This document shows, piece by piece, positions 20,996 to 29,800 of a stretch of DNA of 33,757 nt. Every line of letters starts with the position of its first letter. Position 1 is the stretch's first letter. A program made the position numbers and the translations under genes. The DNA comes from a virus, in the IMG/VR virus record IMGVR_UViG_3300047491_000055, positions 1-33,757 of that record; one strand, given 5' to 3'. The notes under the pieces are model-generated. The model did not search any database. It saw nothing but the letters and a program-made list of their open reading frames with translations, and was not told the DNA's origin.

Positions 20996-21202
20996 ATGGA
21001 TGACTTTAGTGACGCTGAACTAGCCCTTATCAACGCCGCCATAGAAGGGTTGGGTGATGAGGTCATTGAAGTTATCCGCGCAGAAGAACGCGAAATGATT
21101 ATCGAGTTTATTCGGCAGGAAGAATGGTTGTATGAGTGCGGCGAACAAATCGCTGATGCCCTAGAAGAACTGGAACACTACCCTGGCGAGGAAATTCATT
21201 AA
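20996..21202 (+). CDS. Small acidic protein, 68 aa
   Basis: The ATG immediately follows the NinG stop. The 68-residue product is highly acidic and helical (DDFSDAELALINAAIEGL, then EEREMIIEFIRQEEWLYECGEQIADALEEL). Such acidic proteins can mimic DNA, but no specific family is recognised. The ribosome site is inside the ninG end (AAAGGAATCTAA). Confidence 0.6.
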   Translation: MDDFSDAELALINAAIEGLGDEVIEVIRAEEREMIIEFIRQEEWLYECGEQIADALEELEHYPGEEIH

Positions 21203-21204
21203 AC

Positions 21205-21816
21205 ATGGAAAAGATTTGCTCAAAATGCAAACAGAAAAAAACATCCTGTATGTTTTATGAAGATTCCAGAAAATCTGATGGACTGCAATCTCAATGTAAA
21301 GATTGTTTTAAAGATTATCGCGTAAAAAATTCAAAGCAAAGAAAAGATTATATTGAATCATGGAGAAATAAAAATTCAGATCATATAAAAAACTATACGA
21401 AAAACTATTATGACAAAAATTGTGAGCGTATAAAAGAAGCCGCAAGAAAATTTCATAATGAAAACGCTGAAGAATTAAAAGCAAAAATGAGGGATAGATA
21501 CTGGAGAAACCCCAAGAAAAACATAGAAAGAACCGGAAAATGGAAAAAGGAAAATCCGGCCAAGGTAAATGCTAAAACGGCAGAAAGAAGGGCTATGCAG
21601 TTGCGAGCAACGCCATCGTGGGCTGATTTAGCTGCTATACAAATCGAGTATGAATTAGCGGCATGGTGCTCGAAAACTATGGGGGAGCCGTATCATGTTG
21701 ACCATATAATTCCATTGCAAGGAAAGTTGGTAAGCGGCCTTCATGTGCATACAAATCTTCGTGTAATTAGAGCGTCTGAAAATATTGCAAAAAACAATAA
21801 ATTTGAGGTTTTATAA
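21205..21816 (+). CDS. HNH endonuclease with zinc ribbon, probably homing
   Basis: A 203-residue protein. Residues 5-34 form a zinc ribbon with two CxxC pairs (CSKC and CKDC). A long Lys/Asn-rich helical linker follows (about 40-130). The C-terminal HNH domain at about 163-195 reads HVDHIIPLQGKLVSGLHVHTNL and then an N..K ending. Strong A/T bias in codons sets it apart from the neighbouring genes. It probably moves by cutting endonuclease-free alleles. It lies between ninG and the metallophosphoesterase and overlaps the latter's start. Confidence 0.85.
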   Translation: MEKICSKCKQKKTSCMFYEDSRKSDGLQSQCKDCFKDYRVKNSKQRKDYIESWRNKNSDHIKNYTKNYYDKNCERIKEAARKFHNENAEELKAKMRDRYWRNPKKNIERTGKWKKENPAKVNAKTAERRAMQLRATPSWADLAAIQIEYELAAWCSKTMGEPYHVDHIIPLQGKLVSGLHVHTNLRVIRASENIAKNNKFEVL

Positions 21817-22988
21817 TGATTGGTTGCGATCACCTTTTAGAGTTTTGCCAAGGAGATGTTCAGACTAGGATTGTAGAACTTGCAATACAAGGTTTGACCA
21901 AGCGAGAAATCGCTGAACGGATAGGGAACACGGAACGGCGAGTATTCAAAGCATTACAAATCGTTAAAACCAGGGCGGCTATGGCCGGAATAGCCCCAGA
22001 TGCGGATATGGACTACCGAACCCCTATCGGGTTTAATGTAAAGGGAACTTCCACCCTAATCAATAAGGCAACTGGCAAATCCATGCTGCAATGGGTGAAA
22101 ACGGATGCAAATAAGGATGCCCAAGAAGAACTGATGCGAGAGTGCGTAGAGGCACTTAAAGAAGAACTAACTCCTTACGAGCCTGTTGCAAAAAAGACAA
22201 CAACTGTAGCCGACCTCGCTACCCTTTACACTTTCACCGACTGTCATGTAGGAATGAAGGCATGGGCTAAACAGACAGGGGCTAATTGGGATTTGTCGAT
22301 AGCGGAGAAAACCCTAGTGTCTGCCTTTGAAGCTATGGTTCTAGGCGCACCGGCATCTGGTACAGCCATAGTCGCTCAATTAGGTGATTTCCTTCACGCC
22401 GATAACATAGTTCCTCAAACTCCTACAAGTGGACACGCCTTAGACGCTGATGACCGATACGAAAAAGTAGTTCAGGTTGCTATCCGTATTCTCCGCAGGA
22501 TTATCCGCATGGCGCTAGAAAAGCATGAAAAAGTGGTAGTTCTAATGGCAGAAGGCAACCACGACCTTTCAAGTTCTATTTGGCTACGAGAACTATTCAA
22601 AGCCGTGTACGAGAACGAGCCACGGGTAGAAGTCATTGATACCCCATTGCCCTACTATGTGTACCAACATGGGGATACAATGCTTGCCTGGCATCACGGA
22701 CACATGAAAAAGAACGATGCGCTACCACTTCTATTTGCAAGTCAGTTCCCGTCAATCTGGGGCAAGACAAAGAAACGCTATTGTCATACCGGACATAGAC
22801 ACCATTTTGACGAGAAAGAACACTCAGGGATGTATGTAGTCCAACACTCGACTCTAGCCGCCAGAGATGCTTACGCTGCACGAGGGGGCTGGATGAGCGA
22901 AAGAACAATCAAAGCTATCACTTACCACGCTAAGTTCGGAGAAGTTGGTAGAATCACAGTAACACCAGAAATGTTTGCAAAGGCTTGA
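21816..22988 (+). CDS. Metallophosphoesterase with N-terminal HTH
   Basis: A 390-residue protein. Residues about 13-50 look like a helix-turn-helix (RIVELAIQGLTKREIAERIG). The C-terminal calcineurin-like domain has the metal-binding motifs in order: DCH at 142-144, GD at 190-191, GNHD at 247-250, HGH at 294-296 and GHRHH at 326-330. Enzymes of this group cleave phosphodiesters with two metal ions; phage members next to terminase genes are frequent. Whether the target is DNA, RNA or a nucleotide is not clear. It overlaps the HNH gene by one base and precedes the packaging genes. Confidence 0.85.
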   Translation: MIGCDHLLEFCQGDVQTRIVELAIQGLTKREIAERIGNTERRVFKALQIVKTRAAMAGIAPDADMDYRTPIGFNVKGTSTLINKATGKSMLQWVKTDANKDAQEELMRECVEALKEELTPYEPVAKKTTTVADLATLYTFTDCHVGMKAWAKQTGANWDLSIAEKTLVSAFEAMVLGAPASGTAIVAQLGDFLHADNIVPQTPTSGHALDADDRYEKVVQVAIRILRRIIRMALEKHEKVVVLMAEGNHDLSSSIWLRELFKAVYENEPRVEVIDTPLPYYVYQHGDTMLAWHHGHMKKNDALPLLFASQFPSIWGKTKKRYCHTGHRHHFDEKEHSGMYVVQHSTLAARDAYAARGGWMSERTIKAITYHAKFGEVGRITVTPEMFAKA

Positions 22989-22990
22989 GC

Positions 22991-23164
22991 ATGGCAACCA
23001 AAAATGATATAACCGGTGACGCTTTAATATCACGAGGCGCTAATCAAGCGTACTTGAATAACTACGACAAGATTTTCCGCAAAGAGAAACCTCAAGAGGA
23101 AAAGGAACATGAGCAAAAAGAAATCGAAGTTCAATCAACTGCCGAGCAAGTTCAAAAGCCATAG
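22991..23164 (+). CDS. Small phage protein before terminase, 57 aa
   Basis: A 57-residue ORF from the ATG at 22991 (AAAGGCTTGAGC before it), two bases after the metallophosphoesterase stop. The N-terminus MATKNDITGDALIS, then NNYDKIF, is a common pattern of tiny proteins just upstream of terminase genes. The tail is Glu/Lys-rich. It overlaps the next ORF by 56 bases in another frame. Function unknown. Confidence 0.65.
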   Translation: MATKNDITGDALISRGANQAYLNNYDKIFRKEKPQEEKEHEQKEIEVQSTAEQVQKP

Positions 23165-23294
23165 GGCGCTATCCCCGCTTGAACGCTCAATGATGCCGAC
23201 TAATGGCACACCAATAGACCTGGATGCAATCGTTTACTACGGCTCAAATGGTAATGAGAATGAGTCTAAAGTAGAGGGAAATAGAAATGGCTAA
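23109..23294 (+). CDS. Small basic phage protein, 61 aa
   Basis: The ATG lies behind GAGGAAAAGGAAC. The product starts MSKKKSKFNQLPSKFKSHRALSPLE and ends in a polar tail. Position and basic head recur in proteins upstream of terminase genes. It overlaps the previous gene and, by eight bases, the next. Confidence 0.6.
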   Translation: MSKKKSKFNQLPSKFKSHRALSPLERSMMPTNGTPIDLDAIVYYGSNGNENESKVEGNRNG

Positions 23295-23550
23295 CGGCGT
23301 AAAGACCGGAGGCCGCACTAAAGGCACACCGAATAAATCAACGTCAGAGGTACGCGAAGCTATTGCTACGTTTGCGTCTGCCAATGTTGAGCAAATGGGT
23401 GATTGGCTAAACGCGATTGATAGCCCCGAGAAGAAGCTAGACCTTTTCCTTCGGGCTATTGAATACCACATTCCAAAACTGGCTCGCACAGAACACGCTG
23501 GCGATAAAGAAAACCCTGTCATTGTTAATACCTACTCATGGCTGGAATAG
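23287..23550 (+). CDS. terS: Small terminase subunit, DUF5681-like
   Basis: An 87-residue protein. The N-terminus GGRTKGTPNKSTSEVREAIA is the DNA-binding pattern of phage small terminase proteins of the DUF5681 type. A helix (VEQMGDWLNAIDSPEKKLDLF) and EYHIPKLARTEHAGDKENPV follow, the latter a common link to the large subunit. It would recognise phage DNA and present it to the large terminase, whose gene overlaps by 13 bases. Confidence 0.75.
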   Translation: MANGVKTGGRTKGTPNKSTSEVREAIATFASANVEQMGDWLNAIDSPEKKLDLFLRAIEYHIPKLARTEHAGDKENPVIVNTYSWLE

Positions 23551-24872
23551 TTACAGAAAACTACGTTATTCCCTATAAGCCCAGAGAAGTATTCAAGCCG
23601 TTTCATTATCGTAAAGAGCGTTGGGCTGTAGCCGTAGCACATAGACGTTGCGGCAAGACAGTTGCTTGCATCAACGACATAATCAGACGGGCGCTTGTGG
23701 AGAATAAGGAAGCAGGGCAATATGCTTATATCTGCCCGTACTTATCTCAGGCTAAATCCGTTGCCTGGTTATATCTGCTCAAATACACAGAGCCTTGCAG
23801 AAACAAATACAACGCTTCTGAACTTTGGGTGGAGTTACATAATGGTGCGAGAATACGTCTATTTGGTGCTGATAATGCTGACGCTCTCCGCGGTATGTAT
23901 CTTGATGGGATTGTATTAGACGAATACGCCGACATGAAGCCCCGTGTGTGGGGCGAGGTTATCCGACCGTTACTGGCTGACCGCCAAGGTTGGGCTACGT
24001 TTATTGGTACACCGAAGGGAAAAAACTCGTTTTGGGAAGTATTTAACTTTGCCCAGCACGATAACAACTGGAATGTTACGATGCTCAAGGCTAGTCAGAC
24101 TGGTCTGTTGCCTGAATCAGAACTGGCTGATGCCCGTTCAATGATGAGCGAAGATCAATACCTGCAAGAGTTTGAGTGCAGCTTTGAAGCCGCTATCTTG
24201 GGTGCTTACTACGGCAAGGAAATGCGGGAAGCCGAGGAACAGGGGCGTATTACCAAAGTTCCGTATGACCGCGACCACAAGGTTTACACCGCATGGGATT
24301 TGGGCTACACCGATGACACATCTATTGTGTTCTTCCAAATTATGCGTAATGAAGTACGCATTATTGACCACTATGCCGGTTCTGGCCTATCTATGGATGA
24401 TTACCTGTCTATCATTATTGGAAAGGCGTACAACTATGGCAAACACTACTTACCCCATGACGCAAAAGCTAAAACCTTGGCCTCCGGTGGCAAGTCCATT
24501 CAAGAGATGGCACAAAAAGCCCTTGGAACCGGAAATGTCAGAATCGTACCGGACTTATCTCTCCAAGACGGCATACAAGCCGTCCGCGCTTTGTTCCCTA
24601 AACTTTGGTTCGATCAGGTAAAGTGCTCAGAACACCAGTTACTTGAATCTCTACGACAATATCAGCGGGAATGGGATGATGATAAAAAGCGGTATCGGGA
24701 TAGGCCTCGCCACGATTGGACTTCTCACGGGGCTGACTCTGTGCGTTACATGGCTATTGCTTGGCGTGAGGAAGCTGCTAAACAAGAGCCGCCGAAACCA
24801 AAGTTCTGGGATGACTTGACTCTAAACGAACTGTTTGAGCAAACTGCAAAAACAAGAAAAGATAGAGTATGA
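23538..24872 (+). CDS. terL: Large terminase subunit
   Basis: A 444-residue packaging motor. The ATPase has a Walker A motif AHRRCGKT at 34-41, Walker B GIVLDEYADM at 124-133 (acidic pair at 128-129) and the coupling motif FIGTPKG at 155-161. The nuclease domain starts with YTAWDLGYTDDTSIVFF at 250-266 (Asp254) and ends with HDWTSHGADSVRYMAIAW near 400. It cuts concatemeric DNA and drives it through the portal encoded next. The length is usual. No frameshift or intein is seen. Confidence 0.95.
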   Translation: MAGIVTENYVIPYKPREVFKPFHYRKERWAVAVAHRRCGKTVACINDIIRRALVENKEAGQYAYICPYLSQAKSVAWLYLLKYTEPCRNKYNASELWVELHNGARIRLFGADNADALRGMYLDGIVLDEYADMKPRVWGEVIRPLLADRQGWATFIGTPKGKNSFWEVFNFAQHDNNWNVTMLKASQTGLLPESELADARSMMSEDQYLQEFECSFEAAILGAYYGKEMREAEEQGRITKVPYDRDHKVYTAWDLGYTDDTSIVFFQIMRNEVRIIDHYAGSGLSMDDYLSIIIGKAYNYGKHYLPHDAKAKTLASGGKSIQEMAQKALGTGNVRIVPDLSLQDGIQAVRALFPKLWFDQVKCSEHQLLESLRQYQREWDDDKKRYRDRPRHDWTSHGADSVRYMAIAWREEAAKQEPPKPKFWDDLTLNELFEQTAKTRKDRV

Positions 24873-24908
24873 TAATAAACATTCGACTAGCCGAACCGAG
24901 GACGCTCT

Positions 24909-27077
24909 ATGGCTTATGACGCATTTTATTGGCGGGATGAACTTCACCGCTACAAAGAAGATTATAAAAAGTGGTGCGAGTCTGGCCGCAAAATCATCAA
25001 ACGCTATCGTGACGAGCGCAAAGACGCTACGAACATTGACGTTCGGTTTAATATCCTTTGGTCAAACATCAAGACGCTAAAACCGGCTGTCTATTCTCGC
25101 GCCCCGAACGTAGAGGTATCGCGCCGTTTCAAAGACCAGAACGATGTAGGTCGTGTAGCTTCTATGATTCTGGAGCGCACGATTGATTACGAACTGCGCC
25201 AATACTCAGACTTCCACTCTGCCCTGTCAAACACAGTTGATGACCGCCTATTGCCTGGTCGCGGTGTGGCATGGGTACGCTACGAGCCAAAGATTGAAAC
25301 TCAAGAACAACCAGAAATCACGGATGATGTAGAGAATGAAGGTACAGAAGTTGGTAGTGGTGAAGCCTATGGAGTGGCAGGAGAGGTTGAGGAATTTGAG
25401 GTCGTATCGGACGAACGCACCCCAGTCGATTACGTTTTTTGGGAAGATTTTGCGCATCTTCCGGCGCGTACTTGGGAAGAAGTAACTTGGGTCGCTCGCC
25501 GTGTTTATATGTCCAAGGACGAAGGCATTGAGCGTTTTGGCGACATTTTCGAGAACGTACCGCTGACCTACAGCCGTGAAAAAGACCCGCAGAACGATGA
25601 CAACAACCAAAACGTAATCCAAGACGACAAGAAGGCTGTCGTATGGGAAATCTGGTGCAAGTCAAGCAAGAAGGTTTACTGGATTGCTAACTCGTTTGAT
25701 GAGTTCCTAGATGAGCGTGATGACCCGCTTGAACTGGAAAACTTCTTCCCGTGCCCGAAACCGCTGTTCTCAACAGTTACCACGGACTCGCTTATTCCTG
25801 TTGCTGACTTCAAGCTATATCAAGACCAAGCAGACGAGATTGACGAAATCTCTGGCCGTATCGCCCACTTGACCAAAGCATTGAAGGTTATGGGGGTGTA
25901 CGCCGCTGACGAGCCTAGCCTTGCCCGTCTAATGAAGGAAGGCCAAGATGCCGTTCTGATTCCGATTGAGAACTGGCCAGCCTTTATGGAAAAGGGTGGT
26001 TTGGGTCAGGCTATCCAGCTTGTGCCGCTGGCTGACATTATTGCTACGCTGCAACAACTATACGCTGCCCGTGAAGCGTGTAAGCAGGTGATTTATGAAA
26101 CTACAGGTCTTTCTGATATTCTTCGTGGTGCTAGTGTCGCTAACGAAACTGCCACCGCCCAGGGCATAAAGGCACAGTTCGCTTCTATCCGTCTGAATGA
26201 CATGAAGGATGATGTGGCCCGATTCGCCCGTGACATTCTGCGCATGAAGGCCGAGATTATCTGCACCAAGTACCAGCCGGACATTATTCTGCAAGTATCG
26301 GGTATTGCTAACACGCCTGATGGTCAGAATCCAGAACTGATTGCTGCTGCCATTGCGATGCTCAAGAACGAGCCTATCCGCAATTACAACATCGACATTG
26401 AAACTGACTCGATGGTTGAGATTGACCAGCAGAAGGAAAAGGCTGACCGCGTTGAGTTCCTAAGTGCATCGTCTAGCTTCCTAGAGAAAGCCGTACAAGC
26501 TGCCCAAGTAGCACCGGAGATTCTGCCGCTAGTAACTCAAATGATGCTGTTTGGAATCCGCGGGTTCAAGGTTGGCCGTGAACTTGAGGGTACGTTTGAA
26601 ACCTTCCAGCAACAAGCAACCGAAAAAGTGGCGCAGCAACAAGCTAACCCACAGCCAAATCCTGCTCAGATTGAAGCGCAAGCCAAGATGCAACTGGAAC
26701 AAGCCAAGGCACAAGCCGAAGCCCAGAAAGCTGACATGGATGCGCAGATTGAGAAGTATAAAGCTGACCTCAAAGCCCAAACGGATATGGCTGTTGCTCA
26801 ACTCAAGGCTGAGAACGACATTAAACTTAAGGCAATGGACAAGTCTGGCGAGTTGGTGGAATATGACGAACTCGGACGGCAACAAGCATCTGCTGTTATC
26901 CAAGGCGTAGTGGCTGAAAACAACGCTGCGCTACAGCAAAACATGGGTGCAGTCATCCAAGCAATCCAAGCATCTAACGAGCAACAAACACAGGCATTGG
27001 CTACTATGCTTGCACAACTTACCAAACCTAAATCTGTTGTCAGAGATGCCAACGGCAAAATCGTAGGAGTTCAATAA
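24909..27077 (+). CDS. Portal protein
   Basis: A 722-residue protein behind ACCGAGGACGCTCT. The N-terminal segment FNILWSNIKTLKPAVYSRAPNVEV (about 48-71) is typical of podovirus portals. The core runs to about 530 with PVDYVFWEDFAHLPARTWEEV and DFKLYQDQADEIDEISGRIAHL. The C-terminal about 190 residues are Gln/Ala-rich coiled coil, as expected for the inner barrel that spools DNA. It ends in a VRDANGKIVGV motif. It forms the head vertex through which DNA enters and leaves. Confidence 0.9.
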   Translation: MAYDAFYWRDELHRYKEDYKKWCESGRKIIKRYRDERKDATNIDVRFNILWSNIKTLKPAVYSRAPNVEVSRRFKDQNDVGRVASMILERTIDYELRQYSDFHSALSNTVDDRLLPGRGVAWVRYEPKIETQEQPEITDDVENEGTEVGSGEAYGVAGEVEEFEVVSDERTPVDYVFWEDFAHLPARTWEEVTWVARRVYMSKDEGIERFGDIFENVPLTYSREKDPQNDDNNQNVIQDDKKAVVWEIWCKSSKKVYWIANSFDEFLDERDDPLELENFFPCPKPLFSTVTTDSLIPVADFKLYQDQADEIDEISGRIAHLTKALKVMGVYAADEPSLARLMKEGQDAVLIPIENWPAFMEKGGLGQAIQLVPLADIIATLQQLYAAREACKQVIYETTGLSDILRGASVANETATAQGIKAQFASIRLNDMKDDVARFARDILRMKAEIICTKYQPDIILQVSGIANTPDGQNPELIAAAIAMLKNEPIRNYNIDIETDSMVEIDQQKEKADRVEFLSASSSFLEKAVQAAQVAPEILPLVTQMMLFGIRGFKVGRELEGTFETFQQQATEKVAQQQANPQPNPAQIEAQAKMQLEQAKAQAEAQKADMDAQIEKYKADLKAQTDMAVAQLKAENDIKLKAMDKSGELVEYDELGRQQASAVIQGVVAENNAALQQNMGAVIQAIQASNEQQTQALATMLAQLTKPKSVVRDANGKIVGVQ

Positions 27078-27493
27078 TGGCTAGTTTTAACAAGTATCAA
27101 AAAGGCGTAGAAGCCCTGGTAGAAGGTATCAACGCTGGCTCGGACGTTTGGAAAGTTGCACTTAGCAACCGCACTCCTGTTGTCGCTTCTGATGCTACGC
27201 TGTCTGATGCAACAGAAATCTCGGCTGGCAATGGTTACACGGCTGGCGGTAACACCGCCGCTACTTCTAGCTCTACACAAACTAGCGGAACTTACAAGTT
27301 AGTGTTGAGTTCCCCCGCTACTTGGACGGCTTCCGGTGGTTCTATCGGCCCGTTCCAATACGCCATTCTGTACGATTCAACCACAGATAACCTGATTGGT
27401 TACTGGGATTATGGTTCGGCTGTCACTTTGTCAACTGGCGAGTCTTTCTCGGTGGTTCTTGATGGCACTTCGGGTGTGTTCACAGTAGCATAA
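27077..27493 (+). CDS. Putative virion protein, 138 aa, beta-rich
   Basis: TAATG overlaps join it to the portal and to the next gene. The product begins SFNKYQKGVEALVEGINAGSDVWKVALSN and has Thr/Ser-rich beta segments with GGSIGPFQYAILYDST near the middle. Such proteins between portal and scaffold genes are usually head decoration or minor head proteins; no definite family is recognised. Confidence 0.6.
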   Translation: MASFNKYQKGVEALVEGINAGSDVWKVALSNRTPVVASDATLSDATEISAGNGYTAGGNTAATSSSTQTSGTYKLVLSSPATWTASGGSIGPFQYAILYDSTTDNLIGYWDYGSAVTLSTGESFSVVLDGTSGVFTVA

Positions 27494-28329
27494 TGACCAC
27501 TACCGCCCAATACGGCACAGCCCTATACGGCGATTCCTATTACGACCTACTCGTACTTAATTGTTCGGGTGGGTCGTACACCATTACAGGTGGCGCAGCG
27601 ACTTTCCTGTATGACCAAGCAATCCAAGGTAATGCAGGAAGTTACACATTAACTGGTCAAAACGCAGGTTTCCAATATGACCAAGTATTGCAAGGTAATG
27701 CTGGTGCGTACACGCTCACAGGCTCGGATGCTGGGCTTGATTACGACCAGCTACTAAACTGTGAAGCCGGTTCGTTTACCCTGACGGGTAACTCGGCCAC
27801 CTTTATATACGACCAAACCATTTATGCCGGTGCGTTTAGCTTTATCTGGTCTGGTCAGCAAGCGGGAACTGTCAAGGATTCCTTACTAGTTGCCGAAGCG
27901 GGGTCTTATGCTATTACTGGTGGCGCTGCAAGCCTTAATCGACAATTTACCCTAACTGCCAATGCTGGTTCGTACGCTTACATTGGCAAAACCGCTGCAC
28001 TTAGCTACAACCCAAGTCCTGTTACTTTTGTTGAATCCAAGGGCGGCATTGATAAAAAGCGCAAAGCAAAGTATCAGAAAGAAGCCGAACAGCGCGAAGA
28101 ACTGGAAGCTATTGTTAAGCGTGAGTTTGATATTCTGGACGGAACGTATCAGCCGGAAGTTATTGAAACAGTCAAAGAAGTTGTATTGCCTAAGATTAAA
28201 GAGATTGACTACACAGAATATGCTATTGCTTTAGCGCAAGTAAATGCCTTACTATTGCAAGCCAAGATTCAAGCTGCCGAATATCAGTCTGAACTTGACG
28301 ATGAAGAAGCCCTGTTAATGCTTTTATGA
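27493..28329 (+). CDS. 22-residue repeat virion protein
   Basis: A 278-residue protein. Residues 21-174 are seven exact-length repeats of 22 residues with consensus (L-x-x)NAGSYTLTG-x-x-A-x-F-x-YDQ. The first four are close copies; the last three are more diverged. The C-terminal 100 residues are charged helix (KKRKAKYQKEAEQREELEAIVKR). The repeat part suggests a beta-solenoid or extended fibre, perhaps projecting from the head. The gene lies between a beta-rich virion protein and a conserved gene upstream of the scaffold. The function is inference. Confidence 0.7.
   Translation: MTTTAQYGTALYGDSYYDLLVLNCSGGSYTITGGAATFLYDQAIQGNAGSYTLTGQNAGFQYDQVLQGNAGAYTLTGSDAGLDYDQLLNCEAGSFTLTGNSATFIYDQTIYAGAFSFIWSGQQAGTVKDSLLVAEAGSYAITGGAASLNRQFTLTANAGSYAYIGKTAALSYNPSPVTFVESKGGIDKKRKAKYQKEAEQREELEAIVKREFDILDGTYQPEVIETVKEVVLPKIKEIDYTEYAIALAQVNALLLQAKIQAAEYQSELDDEEALLMLL
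27553..28014 (+). repeat. Seven tandem 66-base coding repeats
   Basis: Seven consecutive 66-base units without gaps, starting at codon 21 of the gene at 27493. Units 1-4 keep the YDQ end; units 5-7 have lost it. Confidence 0.75.
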
Positions 28330-28337
28330 GGAATTAA

Positions 28338-28724
28338 ATGGAAATCATCCGAACGCTTTGCGACCAATGCGGAAAAGTGATTAGTGAAAAGCAAGTTAAA
28401 ACAGATAAAGAAAAGTTTGTTGAGTTTTGGTCTCCAACTTACGGCGAAGAAAAAACGTTGGAAATGTGGGAACGCAAAGTAGAAATGCACCGCAATCCAA
28501 TTCGCGCACCAATGATTGCAAGTGATATTAGCCCGTACATCTCACAGATAGATGGTTCGGTTATTTCGTCACGTTCCCAACATAAAACTCATCTAAAAGA
28601 ACACGGCTGCGTTGAAGTGGGTAATGAAAAGATGGAAGCACCCAAAACATCGTGGATAGAAAAGAAAGAAAATAAAGAAGCCCTCCGGCGAGAGATTGGC
28701 GCTCGTCTTGATTCTATTTCCTAA
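28338..28724 (+). CDS. Conserved phage head-region protein with zinc-ribbon start
   Basis: A 128-residue protein behind GAGGAATTAA. The N-terminus has LCDQCGKVI (CxxC at 8-11). The segment SDISPYISQIDGSVISSRSQHKTHLKEHGCVEVGNE at about 63-98 is a pattern found in proteins just upstream of scaffold and capsid genes in many podoviruses. Such conservation suggests a role in head assembly, but none is established that I know of. Confidence 0.65.
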   Translation: MEIIRTLCDQCGKVISEKQVKTDKEKFVEFWSPTYGEEKTLEMWERKVEMHRNPIRAPMIASDISPYISQIDGSVISSRSQHKTHLKEHGCVEVGNEKMEAPKTSWIEKKENKEALRREIGARLDSIS

Positions 28725-28736
28725 CAGGAGAAACAA

Positions 28737-29780
28737 ATGTCAGAAGAAAATCTGGAAACCCAGATTGACGAAAGCACCGAAGTGGCGGAATCGTCAGTCG
28801 ATAGTCACGGCTACGATAAGGACGATATTCGCTCTGTTATCGCTGCCGAAATGGACAAGCATGAAGAAGATATGTCTAAAAAAGAGGAAAAATTAGACAC
28901 ATCCGAAAAACGTGATGAAAAAGGGCACTTTTCTAAACATGATAAAACTGAAACCCAAAATCCGGTATCTGAGGACAATGCAGCAGATGTTGAGGATGCT
29001 AAACCAGCCCGAAACCCGTGGGCTTCTTGGAAACGCGAAGCTCAATCGGTTCTTTCTGCGTTGCCACCGGATACGCAACGGCTTATTCAAGAACGTGAGG
29101 AACAATTCCATAAAGGCATAGAGCAGTATAAGCAAGACGCTTATCAAGGTCGCGCCCTAGGTAAAGCACTTGCCCCGCACATGGAATATCTGAATCAAGT
29201 AGGTGTAGCACCGGAAACAGCTATCTCTACCCTAATCGCCGCAGAAAAGGTATTGCGTACATCTGACCCGCAGACTAAAACCAATATGTTTATGAAACTG
29301 GCGCACGATTATGGAATTGATGTAAATAGCTTGACAAATGTGCCTTTTGACCCGTATAAATATCAACTAGAGCAACAGTTACAAGCCCAACAAGCACAAC
29401 TGGCTCAAATCATGCAATCTCGACAGATTGCGGAAGAAGCGCAACTCGGTCAGACAATCGAGCAATTCGCGCAGCAACATGAGTATTTTGACGAAGTTCG
29501 GGAAACTATGGCTGACCTTTTAGACAAAGGGCTGGCGAGCGACTTGAAGGACGCATACTCTAAAGCAGTAAGGTTGAATGATGATGTGTTTTCCCGTCAA
29601 TCCGCAAATATGCAAAGCACAGGACAAACGCAACAAATTCAACGCGCTAATAACGCTGCCAAGGCTGCGAAAGCTGCTGCCGTATCGGTTAAAGGTTCGC
29701 CTACAGGTGGTATGAAGGCAACCGAAGCCAAATCTACGGAAGAAGCTGTGCGTAATGCAATGGCGGCACTCGGATTGTAA
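28737..29780 (+). CDS. Scaffolding protein
   Basis: A 347-residue protein behind CAGGAGAAACA. The first 95 residues are highly charged and disordered. The middle (NPWASWKREAQSVLSALPPDTQRLIQEREEQFHKGIEQ) is a well-known start of podovirus scaffold cores, followed by helical Gln-rich segments and HEYFDEVRETMADLLDKGL. The C-terminus is basic (RANNAAKAAKAAAVSVKGSP), like scaffold tails that contact the coat. It lies directly before the capsid gene. No protease motif is visible. Confidence 0.85.
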   Translation: MSEENLETQIDESTEVAESSVDSHGYDKDDIRSVIAAEMDKHEEDMSKKEEKLDTSEKRDEKGHFSKHDKTETQNPVSEDNAADVEDAKPARNPWASWKREAQSVLSALPPDTQRLIQEREEQFHKGIEQYKQDAYQGRALGKALAPHMEYLNQVGVAPETAISTLIAAEKVLRTSDPQTKTNMFMKLAHDYGIDVNSLTNVPFDPYKYQLEQQLQAQQAQLAQIMQSRQIAEEAQLGQTIEQFAQQHEYFDEVRETMADLLDKGLASDLKDAYSKAVRLNDDVFSRQSANMQSTGQTQQIQRANNAAKAAKAAAVSVKGSPTGGMKATEAKSTEEAVRNAMAALGL

Positions 29781-29800
29781 TTAACTGAAAGGAGCCAATC

